The position numbers and the translations under genes were made by a program. The notes under the pieces were generated by a model, which was not told where the DNA came from, did not search any database, and saw only the letters and a program-made list of their open reading frames with translations. Positions 26,953 to 36,474 of a stretch of 64,000 nucleotides of DNA are shown here, in pieces. Numbering within the stretch: the first letter of the stretch is position 1; every line of letters starts with the position of its first letter. Source of the stretch: Oscillospiraceae bacterium (lineage in GTDB: Bacteria; Bacillota; Clostridia; WRLR01). The stretch is taken from the NCBI GenBank assembly GCA_009777515.1, contig WRLR01000004.1:1-64000 (forward strand). The letters are read 5' to 3'.

Positions 26953-29190
26953 TCAAGTAGGAAATTGTGGCAGGAGCTGCTCGATTGTATCGAACGTGGC
27001 TGTCAGTTCTTGGTCCAGCTTGTGCAGTGTTTTTGCGGCTTTGCCGGTCTCATCTTCGTCCAGCAGCGTCTCCGTACTGAACGCGACTTGCCGCAGCCTG
27101 TTCGCGCCAATCAGCGACGCCGATCCTTTAAGCGTATGCGCGAATCGCTTCGCGTCGTCGAACATGCTGGCGTCGATAGCATCCTTGATTTTCCTGTGGT
27201 CTGTCCCATGTTCCGCCAAAAAATCAGATAACAGCCTTTTATACAGCGCCCGATCGCCGAGCGCGTTGTTTATCCCATCCGTAAAATTAATATATGGGTT
27301 TTGTGAAAAGGCATCACCTGCCGCCGCGCCACCGCCCGTAACCGCTGCTGCTCCGCTGCTCACCGCCGCCGCCGCGCCACCGCCCACAACAGCCGCCACT
27401 CCGCCGCCCGCAACCGCGCCGCTGCCCACCACTGCCGCCGCGCCGCCGCCCGCCACTGCCACCGCTCCGCCGCTCGCCACTGCCACCGCTCCGCCGCTCG
27501 CCGCCGCCAAACCATTTTCCGCAGCCGCCCCGCCGCCTACGAGCAGACTGGGCGGCAGCCAGCGGACCAGCGCGCTGTTCAGTTTTTCCGGGTCTATGGG
27601 CTTTGAGAGGAAATCGTTCATGTCGGATTGCAAGAACAGATCGCGGATGCCCTCTATCGCGTTCGCTGTCAGCGCGACGATCGGCAAATCGGCGAAACCC
27701 AACGCGCGTATCCTGTGCGTTGTTTCGACGCCGTCCATTATAGGCATCATATGATCCATGAATACCAGGTCGTAGGGCCTGCCTGCCTTTTGGATTTTCA
27801 TGATCGCCTCGGGCCCGCTCAGCGCGGTTTCCGCGTGAATGTTGTGCCTCTCCAGGTATGCAAGCGCGACTTTGAGGTTTATCTGGCTGTCGTCCACGAC
27901 CAGCACACGGGCGCCGTCAGTAGCCCTGATAAGCGGCGCCGGGGCAAGCCCCCCCACCAGCCCTGGGTCGCCCTCGGCCAGCGGGAGCCGCACCGTAAAT
28001 TCTGACCCCTCGCCATATGACGACTGTACGTCGATCTCGCCGCCCATCAGCGACACGAGGTTTTTCGTGATGGACAGGCCGAGGCCGCTGCCGTCGATGC
28101 CGTGGTTTACCGCCATGTCCACCTGATAGAACGCGTTGAACAGTTTCGCCAGATCGTCCTCTTTGATCCCGATGCCCGTGTCCTTGATTGTAAAAACGAC
28201 ACAGTCGCTGCCGTCACTATCAGCTCCGCTGTCCCTATCATCTCTGCCGACGCTAAAAGAGACCTGGCCTTCGCGCGTATATTTGATGGCGTTATTTATT
28301 ATATTAAACACAACCTGGCGGACCCTCACGTCGTCGCCGTATACGACGGCAGGCACGTCAGAGCCGTATGAGCAATAGAAATACAGCCCCTTGGCTTCGG
28401 CGAGGAACCGGCACATGGAGCATATATTATTGAACAGTTCCAGCAGGTTGAAATGCACCGGCGTGATTTCGAGCTTGCCGGCTTCGATGCGGGAAAAGTC
28501 AAGCACGTCGTTGATGATTTGCAGGAGCGACTTCGACATCTTTTTGATATCGCCAAAAAACGTCCTTTGCGTCATATCGAGGTTGTCCGTGCGGATCAAG
28601 TCGCTCATGCCGATGATGGCGTTCATCGGCGCGCGTATTTCGTGGCTCATCGATGCGAGGAACCTGCTTTTGGCCTCCGACGCGACCTGCGCCGCCTGCA
28701 TCTGCACCTCCAGCTCCCTGCCCCTCGCGTCCGCCGCGACGCGCCTCGTCTCTGTCGTGTCGTGGTGCGAGACGATGGCGCCGTCGAACGCGCCGCCACC
28801 GTCGATCATCGGGGCGACGTTGACGCTGTAGACGCGGTTGTTCCCGCTGCCCGGAAAGTTTATAAAAACCTCCAGGGAGGAGGCTCGCAGCGTTTGTTTT
28901 ACCTGCTCGTAATGGATTACGCCCTTTCTGACGAGCGCCTCTCCGCCGAATTTTGCGTAAAGGTATTGGTATGGCTTGCCCTCGATGGACGAAAAGTCGG
29001 ATATGCCGGCAAGGCGCAGCATCGCGTCAGTGCAATAGGCGACGCGGCCGCCGCGATCGATGAACAGTACGACCTCCACGCTGCTTTTTAAAAGGTAATT
29101 AAAATATTTCGCCTGGCTTTGGGTTTCGCCACGCAAGCAAGCGCCTTCGGGCATGCCGCCTAATTGGCCGGATGGCATCGCTTTTTCCAA
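26953..29190 (-). CDS. Hybrid sensor histidine kinase (PAS-HisKA-HATPase-REC-HPt) with Ala/Gly/Val repeat linker
   Basis: [56 protein letters not shown]...[28 protein letters not shown] HPt motif. Confidence 0.93.
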   Translation of the reverse strand: MEKAMPSGQLGGMPEGACLRGETQSQAKYFNYLLKSSVEVVLFIDRGGRVAYCTDAMLRLAGISDFSSIEGKPYQYLYAKFGGEALVRKGVIHYEQVKQTLRASSLEVFINFPGSGNNRVYSVNVAPMIDGGGAFDGAIVSHHDTTETRRVAADARGRELEVQMQAAQVASEAKSRFLASMSHEIRAPMNAIIGMSDLIRTDNLDMTQRTFFGDIKKMSKSLLQIINDVLDFSRIEAGKLEITPVHFNLLELFNNICSMCRFLAEAKGLYFYCSYGSDVPAVVYGDDVRVRQVVFNIINNAIKYTREGQVSFSVGRDDRDSGADSDGSDCVVFTIKDTGIGIKEDDLAKLFNAFYQVDMAVNHGIDGSGLGLSITKNLVSLMGGEIDVQSSYGEGSEFTVRLPLAEGDPGLVGGLAPAPLIRATDGARVLVVDDSQINLKVALAYLERHNIHAETALSGPEAIMKIQKAGRPYDLVFMDHMMPIMDGVETTHRIRALGFADLPIVALTANAIEGIRDLFLQSDMNDFLSKPIDPEKLNSALVRWLPPSLLVGGGAAAENGLAAASGGAVAVASGGAVAVAGGGAAAVVGSGAVAGGGVAAVVGGGAAAAVSSGAAAVTGGGAAAGDAFSQNPYINFTDGINNALGDRALYKRLLSDFLAEHGTDHRKIKDAIDASMFDDAKRFAHTLKGSASLIGANRLRQVAFSTETLLDEDETGKAAKTLHKLDQELTATFDTIEQLLPQFPT
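27317..27540 (-). repeat. GC-rich repeat encoding GGGAAAxxGGAVAVA linker between REC and HPt
   Basis: [64 protein letters not shown]. Confidence 0.9.
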
Positions 29191-29197
29191 GATTGGC

Positions 29198-30319
29198 CTA
29201 CGAATCGGATTCCGCTATGGGGTCCACAAACTTGCCGTCGACATAGACCTTTTGCCCGGGTTTGGCGGTGACCGCAGGCGCCCCGGCCACAGCCGCAGCC
29301 TCAACGTCGTCCGCGCCCCCGTCTAAAATCGCATCAGTAAAAGCTGCCGCTGTTCCGTCAGCGTTGATCGGCGCAGCCCCGGCATCTATCGCAGAGGCGC
29401 CCCCCGGCAGCGCGCCGCCCGGCGCCGCGTCGCTGCCTTCTCCCTCGATCGCGGCCGCAGCCGCAACCGCTGCTACGCCCTCGCCGTCGCCCTCGTCTGC
29501 GTCGCCTTCCTGTAGGCGGTCAATCATATATTTTTTTATCGTCGGATATGAATAGAAGTTGATGATGAGCCCGATCAGCGACGTCGTTATCAGCAACAAG
29601 AGGATGACGCCCAGCTCCGTAATAATAAATGTAGCGATTATTATCAAGCCGCACACGAGCAGGATCCCGATATTCGGGATAAAACGGATTGTGGCGAAGA
29701 TGAGGGCGTTCTTGTAGATCTGCTTCACCGTTATGTGGAACGTGACCAGCATCGGGTATATGTACAGGTGCATCATCGCGAACAGCAGGAACGCGAGCGC
29801 AATGACGCCGAATGTAAACAGCGCCCATATCCTTTGCTGGTTGATGAGCTGCCCGTAGAAGTTGATCGCGATGCACAATAGCAAAAAAGCGCCAAAGTCT
29901 ATCATGCAAATGAGCAGGCTTTCTTTTAGGTTTTTCAGCCCGTGCTCTTTAAAGTCGCTCCACAGGAACGCATGCTCCTCGCGGGCGAAGTTCCGGAGGC
30001 AGAACGTCATGCCAGCCTGGGCCGGGCCGAAGCAGAGTATGGGGAAGCAGATAAAAAACGCGCCGAACATCAGACGCAGGTACACATCGATTTCGATGTC
30101 CCCGAACATGATCTCCGGGAACATGAACTGCGTGCCGATGAACAGGAAAATGAGCCCCGGTATATTGAAAATCGTATATAGCAAATTAAGCTGAATTATT
30201 TTCCAGAACTTGCGCAGCAGCACATCAAAAAACAGCCTGAGCCTTGATTTTGGCGGGGCGTCCTTGGGCACGCCCGGCCCCGGTTTGGTGTAGTCGAAGA
30301 AACCAAAAAATCCTGCCAT
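29198..30319 (-). CDS. DUF624/YesL-like polytopic membrane protein with acidic/Ala-rich C-terminal tail
   Basis: FFDVLLRKFWKIIQLNLLYTIFNIPGLIFLFIG and multiple TM segments. Confidence 0.7.
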   Translation of the reverse strand: MAGFFGFFDYTKPGPGVPKDAPPKSRLRLFFDVLLRKFWKIIQLNLLYTIFNIPGLIFLFIGTQFMFPEIMFGDIEIDVYLRLMFGAFFICFPILCFGPAQAGMTFCLRNFAREEHAFLWSDFKEHGLKNLKESLLICMIDFGAFLLLCIAINFYGQLINQQRIWALFTFGVIALAFLLFAMMHLYIYPMLVTFHITVKQIYKNALIFATIRFIPNIGILLVCGLIIIATFIITELGVILLLLITTSLIGLIINFYSYPTIKKYMIDRLQEGDADEGDGEGVAAVAAAAAIEGEGSDAAPGGALPGGASAIDAGAAPINADGTAAAFTDAILDGGADDVEAAAVAGAPAVTAKPGQKVYVDGKFVDPIAESDS

Positions 30320-30648
30320 ACTTAGCCTCCATAAAAGCCGCGCCGCCCATCGGTAAATTGTCTGTTTTGATCCTGTATGTAGCGTCGGCTTGGGATTATT
30401 TTATGCTTTATCACAACATTCGTCAATACCGATTTGAACCCGGCGCCGACCCGGCGCCGACCCTGCTTCGGCTGTGGCTACTGTTAAACATTGACTAAAT
30501 AACGCTTATTGGTGGTAGATAGGATGTGGACGCGTCGACAGTATGTCAGTTATGGGTGAAATTGGCGATGTTTTATTGATTGTGTGACGTTCGATGTTTT
30601 TAATGATTGTGCGACGTTCAATGATTGTACGATGTGGAGGGCGCGTAA

Positions 30649-32265
30649 ATGATGGATGTGCGAAGCTTGGGCGCTGGGGTGGGCATGGACGCCGGGGCAC
30701 AGAAAGCTTTGTTTCCGGATGGAGGCAATGCGGTTGACCTGGAAGTGGGGAAGGCAGTCGACCTGGAAGTGGTCGCGGCGGAACCGGACGCCATAGGCTG
30801 TATATCGGACGAGATCGCAAAGACATATGGCGTGCTGCCGCTGCGGATTCGCGAGGGCAGGCTGTTCGTCGCGATGGCGGACCCGAAAAATGTGCAGGCC
30901 ATTGACGATATCCGCTTTATCACTAAAAAAACCGTAATACCGCTCAGCGCCGATCCTGCTCAAATCGCCAAAAAAATCGATTCATATTTTATGAGGCAGC
31001 GTTCCAACAAGGCATTGGAGGACCTAAAGACCGAGATGGGCGGCGCGCAGCCTAAAAACAGCGCACATGACATCAAGAGGCTGGCGGACGAAGCCGAAAG
31101 CGACGTCAGCGGGGCGCCGGCTGTGCGGCTGACGAACTCCATACTGAACGAGTCTGTGGCAATGTCCGCAAGCGACATTCACCTCGAGCCCTTTGAGGAC
31201 GGGGTCAGGGTCCGCTACAGGGTCGACGGCAGTTTGATCGAAAATATGAGTATCCCCATTGAACTCTATTCGTCCGTGTCGACGCGCATAAAAGTGATGG
31301 CCGGAATGGATATAGCCGAGCGCCGCCTGCCGCAGGACGGGCGCATAGAGATGGGCATAAGCGGCAGAACGTTTGACTTCCGCGTCTCCTCGCTGCCGAC
31401 CGTGTTCGGCGAAAAAATAGAGATGCGCAAACTGGATCGTTCGGGTTTCGCGTTCGATCGGGACAAGCTTTTGTTTAGCGAGCGCGAAAACAAGCTGATA
31501 GACTCCGCCATCAAAGCGCCGCGCGGCATTGTGTTGGTGACCGGCCCGACGGGGAGCGGGAAGACAACGACCATATACAGCCTGCTCGCTGAGCTCAACC
31601 GCCCGGACAAGAATATTGTTACGATAGAAGATCCAGTGGAATATATGATTCGAGGGATCAACCAGGTTCAGGTAAACGCAAAGGCGGGGCTTACGTTCGC
31701 GGGCGGCCTGCGCAGCATTTTGCGGCAGGATCCCGACATCATCATGGTCGGCGAAATACGCGACGAGGAAACGGCGGAAATCGCCGTGCGCGCGGCCATC
31801 ACAGGACATCTTGTACTCTCTACGCTGCATACGATAGACGCCCCCGGTTCGATAACGCGGCTGACGGATATGGGCATACCGCCGTATCTGCTGAGCGAAG
31901 CCGTGACCTGCGTGATAGCGCAGAGGCTCGTCAGGCGGCTGTGCGAGTTTTGCAAATCGGAAAGGGATGCCAGCGGGGCCGAGCTGGAAATTTTACGGCA
32001 TGGCGGCCCGGCCTGCGTCTCGGATCCCATCGGCTGCGAGCGCTGCGGCAGGATCGGGTACCGGGGTAGGCTCTCCATTCACGAAGTACTATTCATAGAC
32101 AGCAATATAAAACATGTGATCGAACAGATGAACAGCGCTGAAAAAATACGGGAGGCAGCCGCAGGCGCGGGCATGGCGACGCTGTATGAAAACTGCAGGG
32201 CGCTGGTGCTCGAGGGCGCTACTTCCATACAGGAGTTGGTGAATACTGTATATGCCGGAGCATGA
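30649..32265 (+). CDS. pilB: Type IV pilus/T2SS assembly ATPase (PilB/GspE)
   Basis: ASDIHLEPFEDGVRVRYRVDG, GPTGSGKTTTIYSLL, EDPVEYMIRGINQVQVN, RQDPDIIMVGEIRDEETA; Cys pairs CEFC/CERC. Confidence 0.95.
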   Translation: MMDVRSLGAGVGMDAGAQKALFPDGGNAVDLEVGKAVDLEVVAAEPDAIGCISDEIAKTYGVLPLRIREGRLFVAMADPKNVQAIDDIRFITKKTVIPLSADPAQIAKKIDSYFMRQRSNKALEDLKTEMGGAQPKNSAHDIKRLADEAESDVSGAPAVRLTNSILNESVAMSASDIHLEPFEDGVRVRYRVDGSLIENMSIPIELYSSVSTRIKVMAGMDIAERRLPQDGRIEMGISGRTFDFRVSSLPTVFGEKIEMRKLDRSGFAFDRDKLLFSERENKLIDSAIKAPRGIVLVTGPTGSGKTTTIYSLLAELNRPDKNIVTIEDPVEYMIRGINQVQVNAKAGLTFAGGLRSILRQDPDIIMVGEIRDEETAEIAVRAAITGHLVLSTLHTIDAPGSITRLTDMGIPPYLLSEAVTCVIAQRLVRRLCEFCKSERDASGAELEILRHGGPACVSDPIGCERCGRIGYRGRLSIHEVLFIDSNIKHVIEQMNSAEKIREAAAGAGMATLYENCRALVLEGATSIQELVNTVYAGA

Positions 32266-33448
32266 TTTGAATAAAGCCTTATTTATGAGCGGCGGAGCGG
32301 CGCCGGGCGCCGGGGCGAATCCGAGCGTCGGGGTAAATCCGGGCGCCGACGGAGCAGGGGCGGGCGGCGGCGCGCTTGATTCTGGCGACATGGACGCCCT
32401 TTTGGTATATGTGTGCGACCGTAAAGCGACCGACCTGCACATCGGCGTCGGCGCGAAGCCCCTGATGCGGGTAGGCTCCATGCTGGAATCCGTACCGGGC
32501 GCCGAAATCGTACTGCCCGCCGTCGCGGAAAGGCACGTCGCCTCGCTGGTAAACGAAAAACAGAGGGACACGCTCGAGACGCTCGGGGAAGTGGACTTCT
32601 CCTTCTCCAGGCCGGGGCTCGGGAGGTTCCGCGCGAACGTGTACAAGCAGCGCAACACGTACGGCATAGCCATCCGGTCGCTGCCGTTCAACATACCCCC
32701 GTTCGACTCGCTGAGCCTGCCGCAGGTCATAAAGACGTTCGCGAGGAAGAGCAAGGGGCTGGTTCTGTCGACGGGCCCCACGGGCAGCGGCAAGACGACG
32801 ACGCTGGCCAGCATCATCGACATCATAAACTCCGAGCGGCAGTGCCACATAATAACAATCGAGGACCCAATAGAATATCTGCACAAGCACAAGCAGTCGC
32901 TCGTCGGGCAGCGCGAGGTCGGCTCGGACACGCGCTCGTTTTCCAACGCGCTCCGCGCCGCGCTCAGGGAGGACCCGGACGTCATAATGGTCGGCGAAAT
33001 GCGCGACGTCGAAACGATTGCCATCGCCCTGACTGCGGCGGAGACGGGGCACCTTGTCTTCTCGACGCTGCACACGGTCTCTGCGTCGATGACGATCGAC
33101 CGCATCATCGATGTGTTCCCGCCTAACCAGCAGAATCAGATCAAGAGCCAGCTCGCCACGGTGCTGGAGGGCGTCGTGACGCAGCAGATGATCCCGTTCA
33201 AGGACGGCGAAGGGGTGGCGGTGGCCTGCGAGGTCATGATCGTAAACAATGCGATCCGCAACCTTATCCGGGAGGGCAAATCGTTCCAGATCAACAGCAT
33301 ACTGCAGACCAGCGCGAACGTAGGCATGCAGACGATGGAGTCCAACCTCGCGGACTTGGTTATCTCGGGCGTGATATCGCAGGACGACGCCATGCTGCGC
33401 GCTGGCGACACGCAACTGCTGGCGCAGCTTTTGAACCGGAGGTGGTAA
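32252..33448 (+). CDS. pilT: Twitching motility/retraction ATPase (PilT)
   Basis: ATDLHIGVGAKPLMRVGS, GPTGSGKTTTLASIID, EDPIEYLH, REDPDVIMVGEMRDVETI; overlaps the pilB end. Confidence 0.95.
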   Translation: MPEHDLNKALFMSGGAAPGAGANPSVGVNPGADGAGAGGGALDSGDMDALLVYVCDRKATDLHIGVGAKPLMRVGSMLESVPGAEIVLPAVAERHVASLVNEKQRDTLETLGEVDFSFSRPGLGRFRANVYKQRNTYGIAIRSLPFNIPPFDSLSLPQVIKTFARKSKGLVLSTGPTGSGKTTTLASIIDIINSERQCHIITIEDPIEYLHKHKQSLVGQREVGSDTRSFSNALRAALREDPDVIMVGEMRDVETIAIALTAAETGHLVFSTLHTVSASMTIDRIIDVFPPNQQNQIKSQLATVLEGVVTQQMIPFKDGEGVAVACEVMIVNNAIRNLIREGKSFQINSILQTSANVGMQTMESNLADLVISGVISQDDAMLRAGDTQLLAQLLNRRW

Positions 33449-33454
33449 CAGGGC

Positions 33455-34519
33455 TTGGCGTTGAACGCATACGGTACGTTTTTTAACAAAGTGGGATCGA
33501 GGGAGATCGCCGTTTTTTGCCGGCAGTTTTCCGTGCTGCTCAACGCAGGCGTGACGATTGTCGAGGCTGTGTCGCTGTTAAAAGGGCAGACGGAAAGCAA
33601 AAAGCTTGACAGCGTGCTGGACAGCGTCGGCGAACAGCTCCGGCGCGGCATCGTTTTGTCCGAGGCGATGTCGGAGCATGCGGACGTCTTTGAGGAAATG
33701 TTTATTAATATGGTACAGGTCGGCGAAGTCAGCGGCACGATCGATTCGATAATGCAAAGGCTCGCCGATTATTATGAGCGGGACTATAAAATCAAGCAAA
33801 AGATCAAATCGGCGATGACCTATCCCGCCATACTGGCCGTCCTCACCGTGGCGGTGATCGTCCTGTTGATCGTGAAAATCCTCCCTATGTTCACGGACAT
33901 CCTCGGCCAGATGGGGGAGGGGCTGCCGTTTATTACGGCGGCTTTAATTGGCGTCAGCGATTTTTTTGTGGGCAATATATTGCTGATAATGGCGCTTGTC
34001 CTTGCGCTGCTCGTCGTCATCAGGTATTTTAGTAAATCCGCCGTTGGGCGCTATTGGATCGACGGCTTCAAGCTGACGGCGCCCGGACTCAAAAACGTGT
34101 GCCTCAAAATCATCACGGCGAGGTTCGCGAGGAGCATGAGCATATTATTGAAGAGCGGCGTCCCGATCATCAACGCCGTGGACATAATGCGGAGGATCAT
34201 CGGCAACAAGGTGGCGGAGCAGCGCTTTGAAGCGTGCGCACAATCCATCCGCGAGGGCAGGGGGATATCGGGGCCGATACGGGACGTCAAGCTGTTCCCG
34301 AACCTGCTCGTACATATGATAGCCGTAGGCGAAAATTCGGGCGAGCTGGATGAAATGCTGGGCAGGACCGCCAATTTTTTTGACTTGGAAGTCGAGGAGG
34401 CGATTGATCGGCTGACGGTGATGATTGAGCCGATTATGATAATTATCCTCGGCGCGGTCGTCGGCTTGATTATTGTATCCGTCATGCTGCCGATGATCAG
34501 CGTGATGACTTCGCTATAG
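33455..34519 (+). CDS. pilC: Type II secretion/type IV pilus inner-membrane protein (PilC/GspF)
   Basis: FCRQFSVLLNAGVTIVEAVSLLKGQ; EEMFINMVQVGEVSGTID; MSILLKSGVPIINAVDIM; MIAVGENSGELDEML. Confidence 0.94.
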   Translation: MALNAYGTFFNKVGSREIAVFCRQFSVLLNAGVTIVEAVSLLKGQTESKKLDSVLDSVGEQLRRGIVLSEAMSEHADVFEEMFINMVQVGEVSGTIDSIMQRLADYYERDYKIKQKIKSAMTYPAILAVLTVAVIVLLIVKILPMFTDILGQMGEGLPFITAALIGVSDFFVGNILLIMALVLALLVVIRYFSKSAVGRYWIDGFKLTAPGLKNVCLKIITARFARSMSILLKSGVPIINAVDIMRRIIGNKVAEQRFEACAQSIREGRGISGPIRDVKLFPNLLVHMIAVGENSGELDEMLGRTANFFDLEVEEAIDRLTVMIEPIMIIILGAVVGLIIVSVMLPMISVMTSL

Positions 34520-34529
34520 GGTGGCAGCT

Positions 34530-34931
34530 ATGAATGGTGGTACGAGCGCTTCGCGTTTCTATGTCCGGGACAGCGGCTTTACGACGGTAGAGCTGGCAGT
34601 CGTGGTTTTGATAATCGCACTGCTCACAGCCGCTCTGTTCCCATTGATGTCCTCGCTCATCTCTGACGCGAGGCTTACCAGCGCCAGGCAGGACGCGGCG
34701 GTCATCGGGGCGGCCATAGAGCTGCTCAAAGTCGAAGGCAGGTTTGACCCATACAACGCCGAAATGGGCGACATATATGAGATGATTTACGCGAAGTCCG
34801 GCGCGCGGTATGCCGGGCGCATTAGCGAGCTTACCGCTGACGGGTGTTTTGTATACAGTTTGACGGCCGGGGGCGCCACATATGTCGTGCGCTACGACGC
34901 GTCGACCGGCAGCGTGGACGAGGTGGCGTAG
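34530..34931 (+). CDS. Prepilin-type protein (16-aa leader)
   Basis: RDSG|FTTVELAVVVLIIALLTAALFPLM prepilin cleavage/methylation motif. Confidence 0.85.
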   Translation: MNGGTSASRFYVRDSGFTTVELAVVVLIIALLTAALFPLMSSLISDARLTSARQDAAVIGAAIELLKVEGRFDPYNAEMGDIYEMIYAKSGARYAGRISELTADGCFVYSLTAGGATYVVRYDASTGSVDEVA

Positions 34932-35453
34932 ATGGAGCGGAGCGTTTGCGGCATGAAAGATGACGGCAGTCGCTGCGACTGCTGTGTCGGAAGCGGCAAC
35001 AGCTTCGGAAGCAGCAGTCGTTTCGATAGCGGCAGTTGCTTCGGTAGAGACGGTCGCTTTGACAACCGTTTCGGAAGCGGCAGTCGCTTAGGAAGCGGCT
35101 TAGGAAGCGGCAGTCGCTTCCTAAGCGAATTTGATGGCGGCTTTACGTTGATAGAGCTGATTGTGGTGATCGCCGTAATGGCGGTATTGTTCAGTGTATT
35201 ACTGCCCCCCATGCTTGCGTACCGCGAAACCATATACGAACGCGAAAGATTGGCGAACATGTCAGCGATAAACGACGCTATCCGCCAGTGTTACGCCCTC
35301 GAGGGGAGATATCCGCCTGCGGTTGGCGACACGGGCCTCGATTATCTGCGCGAGCACTACCAGATAATTGTGAAGCCGGATAAATATGAATATTCATACG
35401 CCATTGTAGGCGGCAGCCCTGTCTTAGCCGTCGGGGCGCGGGAGAGACAATGA
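34932..35453 (+). CDS. Prepilin-type protein with 70-aa Gly/Ser/Arg/Phe-rich leader
   Basis: GSGSRLGSGLGSGSRFLSEFDGG|FTLIELIVVIAVMAVLFSVLLPPM. Confidence 0.88.
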   Translation: MERSVCGMKDDGSRCDCCVGSGNSFGSSSRFDSGSCFGRDGRFDNRFGSGSRLGSGLGSGSRFLSEFDGGFTLIELIVVIAVMAVLFSVLLPPMLAYRETIYERERLANMSAINDAIRQCYALEGRYPPAVGDTGLDYLREHYQIIVKPDKYEYSYAIVGGSPVLAVGARERQ

Positions 35454-35505
35454 AAGTGGCTGGATAAAGTTAACGGAATAAAGGTAGCGGAATAAAGGCG
35501 GCGGA

Positions 35506-36141
35506 ATGAAATCGGCGGCTATTTTTATATGTAGATGCATGTACGGGGCTAATAAAAAAACCCAACAAGATATAAAACGCGAAAAAAGCTCGCATCCGGT
35601 TTTTTTGTTTGTATGCGGGCAGTCGGGCTTCTCTGTCGTCGAGCTCCTGATTGCGCTGACGCTCATGGCATTTCTCGCGACGTCTTTACTGACGATAATC
35701 ACGGCTGGCGGGGGCGCTTTTCAAAGGGTGCTGGACGATAAAACGGCCCAGGGCGAGGCCCGCATCGCCATATCCTACATAACGGTGAAACTGCGCCAAA
35801 ACAGCGCGCAAGGAAAAGTCAGCATCGTGCCGTCGGGTTCGCTCACCAATGACAGGCCAGTGTTGAAAATCGAAGGCGGCCTGGGCGGCGGGGAGCTGTC
35901 CGATCATTATTTTATTTATTTCGAAGAACCTGCGGACGGCGGGACCGGCCGCTTGGTGGAAAAAACCGCGTCGGCCCCGCAAGTGGGCGACCCGTCCGGG
36001 ACATTCAAGATAGCCGATGTGTCGGACTTCCATATTTCATATGCCGACGAAACACAGTCAGTCATCAATATCGTTGTCGTGTGCGAAGCCGCAGGCGAAC
36101 GCGTCTCCCGCGAAGTATCGATCGCACTTCGTGCGTCTTGA
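35506..36141 (+). CDS. Prepilin-type protein (PilW/GspJ-like), 41-aa leader
   Basis: CGQSG|FSVVELLIALTLMAFLATSLLTI followed by a beta-rich C-terminus. Confidence 0.8.
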   Translation: MKSAAIFICRCMYGANKKTQQDIKREKSSHPVFLFVCGQSGFSVVELLIALTLMAFLATSLLTIITAGGGAFQRVLDDKTAQGEARIAISYITVKLRQNSAQGKVSIVPSGSLTNDRPVLKIEGGLGGGELSDHYFIYFEEPADGGTGRLVEKTASAPQVGDPSGTFKIADVSDFHISYADETQSVINIVVVCEAAGERVSREVSIALRAS

Positions 36142-36236
36142 GCCTGTATATCGCGCCTCCGCGCGTCCTGAGCCTGGTATAGCGCACCTTCGTGCGTCTT
36201 GAGCCTGTATATCGCGCCTCCGCGCGTCTTGAGCCT
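36128..36236 (+). repeat. ~30-bp tandem repeat arranged as 61-bp dimers, starting in the 3' end of the prepilin CDS
   Basis: TTCGTGCGTCTTGAGCCTGTATATCGCGCC / TCCGCGCGTCCTGAGCCTGGTATAGCGCACC alternate; 3.6 units. Confidence 0.92.
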
Positions 36237-36345
36237 ACCGACCTTGTGTGTCCATTCGGTTGGCTTGCGCTATTCATGTAAAAACCATATAATCACTATT
36301 ATATTTTAAACAGGGCATAGACGATTGTGAAAGCTGGTATTTTAC

Positions 36346-36427
36346 GGGCGAACACTGTTCGCCCCTACAACATTTTGTATATATGGAATGTTGATTGACC
36401 ATATGTAGGGACGCACATTGTGCGTCC
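36346..36427. repeat. Two adjacent short palindromes of the GGGCGAACxxTGTTCGCCC/CTAC family
   Basis: GGGCGAAC-ACT-GTTCGCCC 36346-36364; GGACGCAC-ATT-GTGCGTCC 36409-36427, each next to CCCTAC/GTAGGG. Confidence 0.75.
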
Positions 36428-36474
36428 GCGACTTTTAGAATCACCTATAAACAGGGTATTACAGGAGGCTCAAT

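Noticed and set aside
32279-33415. 378-aa minus-strand ORF opposite pilT
   Set aside because: Antisense shadow ORF caused by high GC; pilT on the plus strand is clear.
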